A stretch of DNA of 25,494 nt from Prorocentrum cordatum (Eukaryota; Sar; Dinophyceae; Prorocentrales; Prorocentraceae), in the NCBI GenBank assembly GCA_963575745.1, contig CAUYUJ010016305.1, positions 645,001-670,494 on the forward strand. Direction: 5' to 3'. A model generated the notes under the pieces. The model saw only the letters and a list, made by a program, of their open reading frames with translations, ran no database searches and was not told the origin of the DNA. Positions 25,161-25,494 of this stretch are shown here, piece by piece. The number at the start of each line of letters is the position of its first letter. Positions within the stretch are counted from its first letter, which is position 1. A program made the position numbers and the translations under genes.

Positions 25161-25494
25161 TGTAGAGGCTGCTTCAGTCGTGCTCTGCTTTGCCCTCCTC
25201 TCCTGCTTCTTCCCCTCCTCTTGTTCCTCGTCCCCTCCCCAGCCTGCCCCTTCTCTCCTATCTCCTCCTACTCGGCCTCGCCGGTTGTCTCCAGAGCTAG
25301 CTTTGCGGGAGCTCGCCAGCGGAACGGCGTGGGCGATCCCGTGCGCAAGGGGCCCACATCCCGCAAAAGTCCCTCGTCGGGGGGAGGAGCGGGCGAGGGG
25401 CAGGAGCAAGAGGGGGGGAGGGACAGGGGGGGGAGGGGGGACATGATGCGAGCAAGAGGGAGCAGGACGGGCTGGGGGCAGCAGAGGAGGAACG
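25161..25494. other. Pyrimidine-rich then purine-rich non-coding end
   Basis: CTCCTCTCCTGCTTCTTCCC-type sequence at about 25190-25290 is followed by GGGGGGAGGGACAGGGGGGG-type sequence from about 25376. The two could pair as an imperfect long inverted repeat. No gene recognised, and the window ends here. Confidence 0.45.

Overview
This window looks like nuclear DNA of a dinoflagellate. The strongest clue is a relic of the dinoflagellate spliced leader (18 of 19 bases of GTAGCCATTTTGGCTCAAG, with one T-to-C change) a short way upstream of each copy of the main gene. Intronless near-identical gene copies, high GC, very long intergenic stretches of simple and complex repeats, and the absence of bacterial-style operons fit the same picture. 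I cannot name the species from the sequence.

Layout. 1-1476 is non-coding and includes a G-rich CTTGGGGCC-type repeat. 1477-6612 is copy 1 of a segmental duplication. It holds a GTC/GAC triplet region, the spliced-leader relic, an 800-residue secreted or surface protein gene (2421-4823) and about 1.8 kb of 3' flank with an extreme poly-T tract. 6613-9879 is non-coding: TA and GAG microsatellites and two higher-order blocks of CTTGGGGCC repeat. 9880-14761 is copy 2 of the duplication, with the second gene at 10816-13218. The two proteins differ at only three residues.

14762-21257 is the most unusual part: two head-to-tail elements that share ends carrying a 12-bp inverted repeat (ACCTAACAGCGA...TCGCTGTTAGGT). 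Element A (14762-17283) has a 73-bp tandem array and a 1.7-kb AGGCTG minisatellite but no gene. Element B (17302-21257) has the same ends and the same kinds of array, plus a decayed gene (18052-20233) whose motifs fit the endonuclease/exonuclease/phosphatase fold. A looks like a gene-less derivative of B.

Scattered through the gene and 3' flank of element B are ten copies of a tiny hairpin-like module. The 15-nt centre GGTGCTTCTCAGCCT is nearly invariant, while the flanking arms differ from copy to copy but usually remain complementary to each other. Copies inside the gene are all in one codon phase (Gly-Ala-Ser-Gln-Pro), and copies beyond the stop codon keep the same nucleotides. I do not recognise this module, and it is my main candidate for something undescribed.

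21258-25494 is non-coding: more CTTGGGGCC repeat, GAC triplets, a divergent repeat of about 1.45 kb, a fold-back palindrome around a TA tract, and several short tandem arrays. Most long open frames in the window come from triplet or hexamer repeats and are not annotated as genes. No tRNA, rRNA, CRISPR array or complete transposase was recognised.
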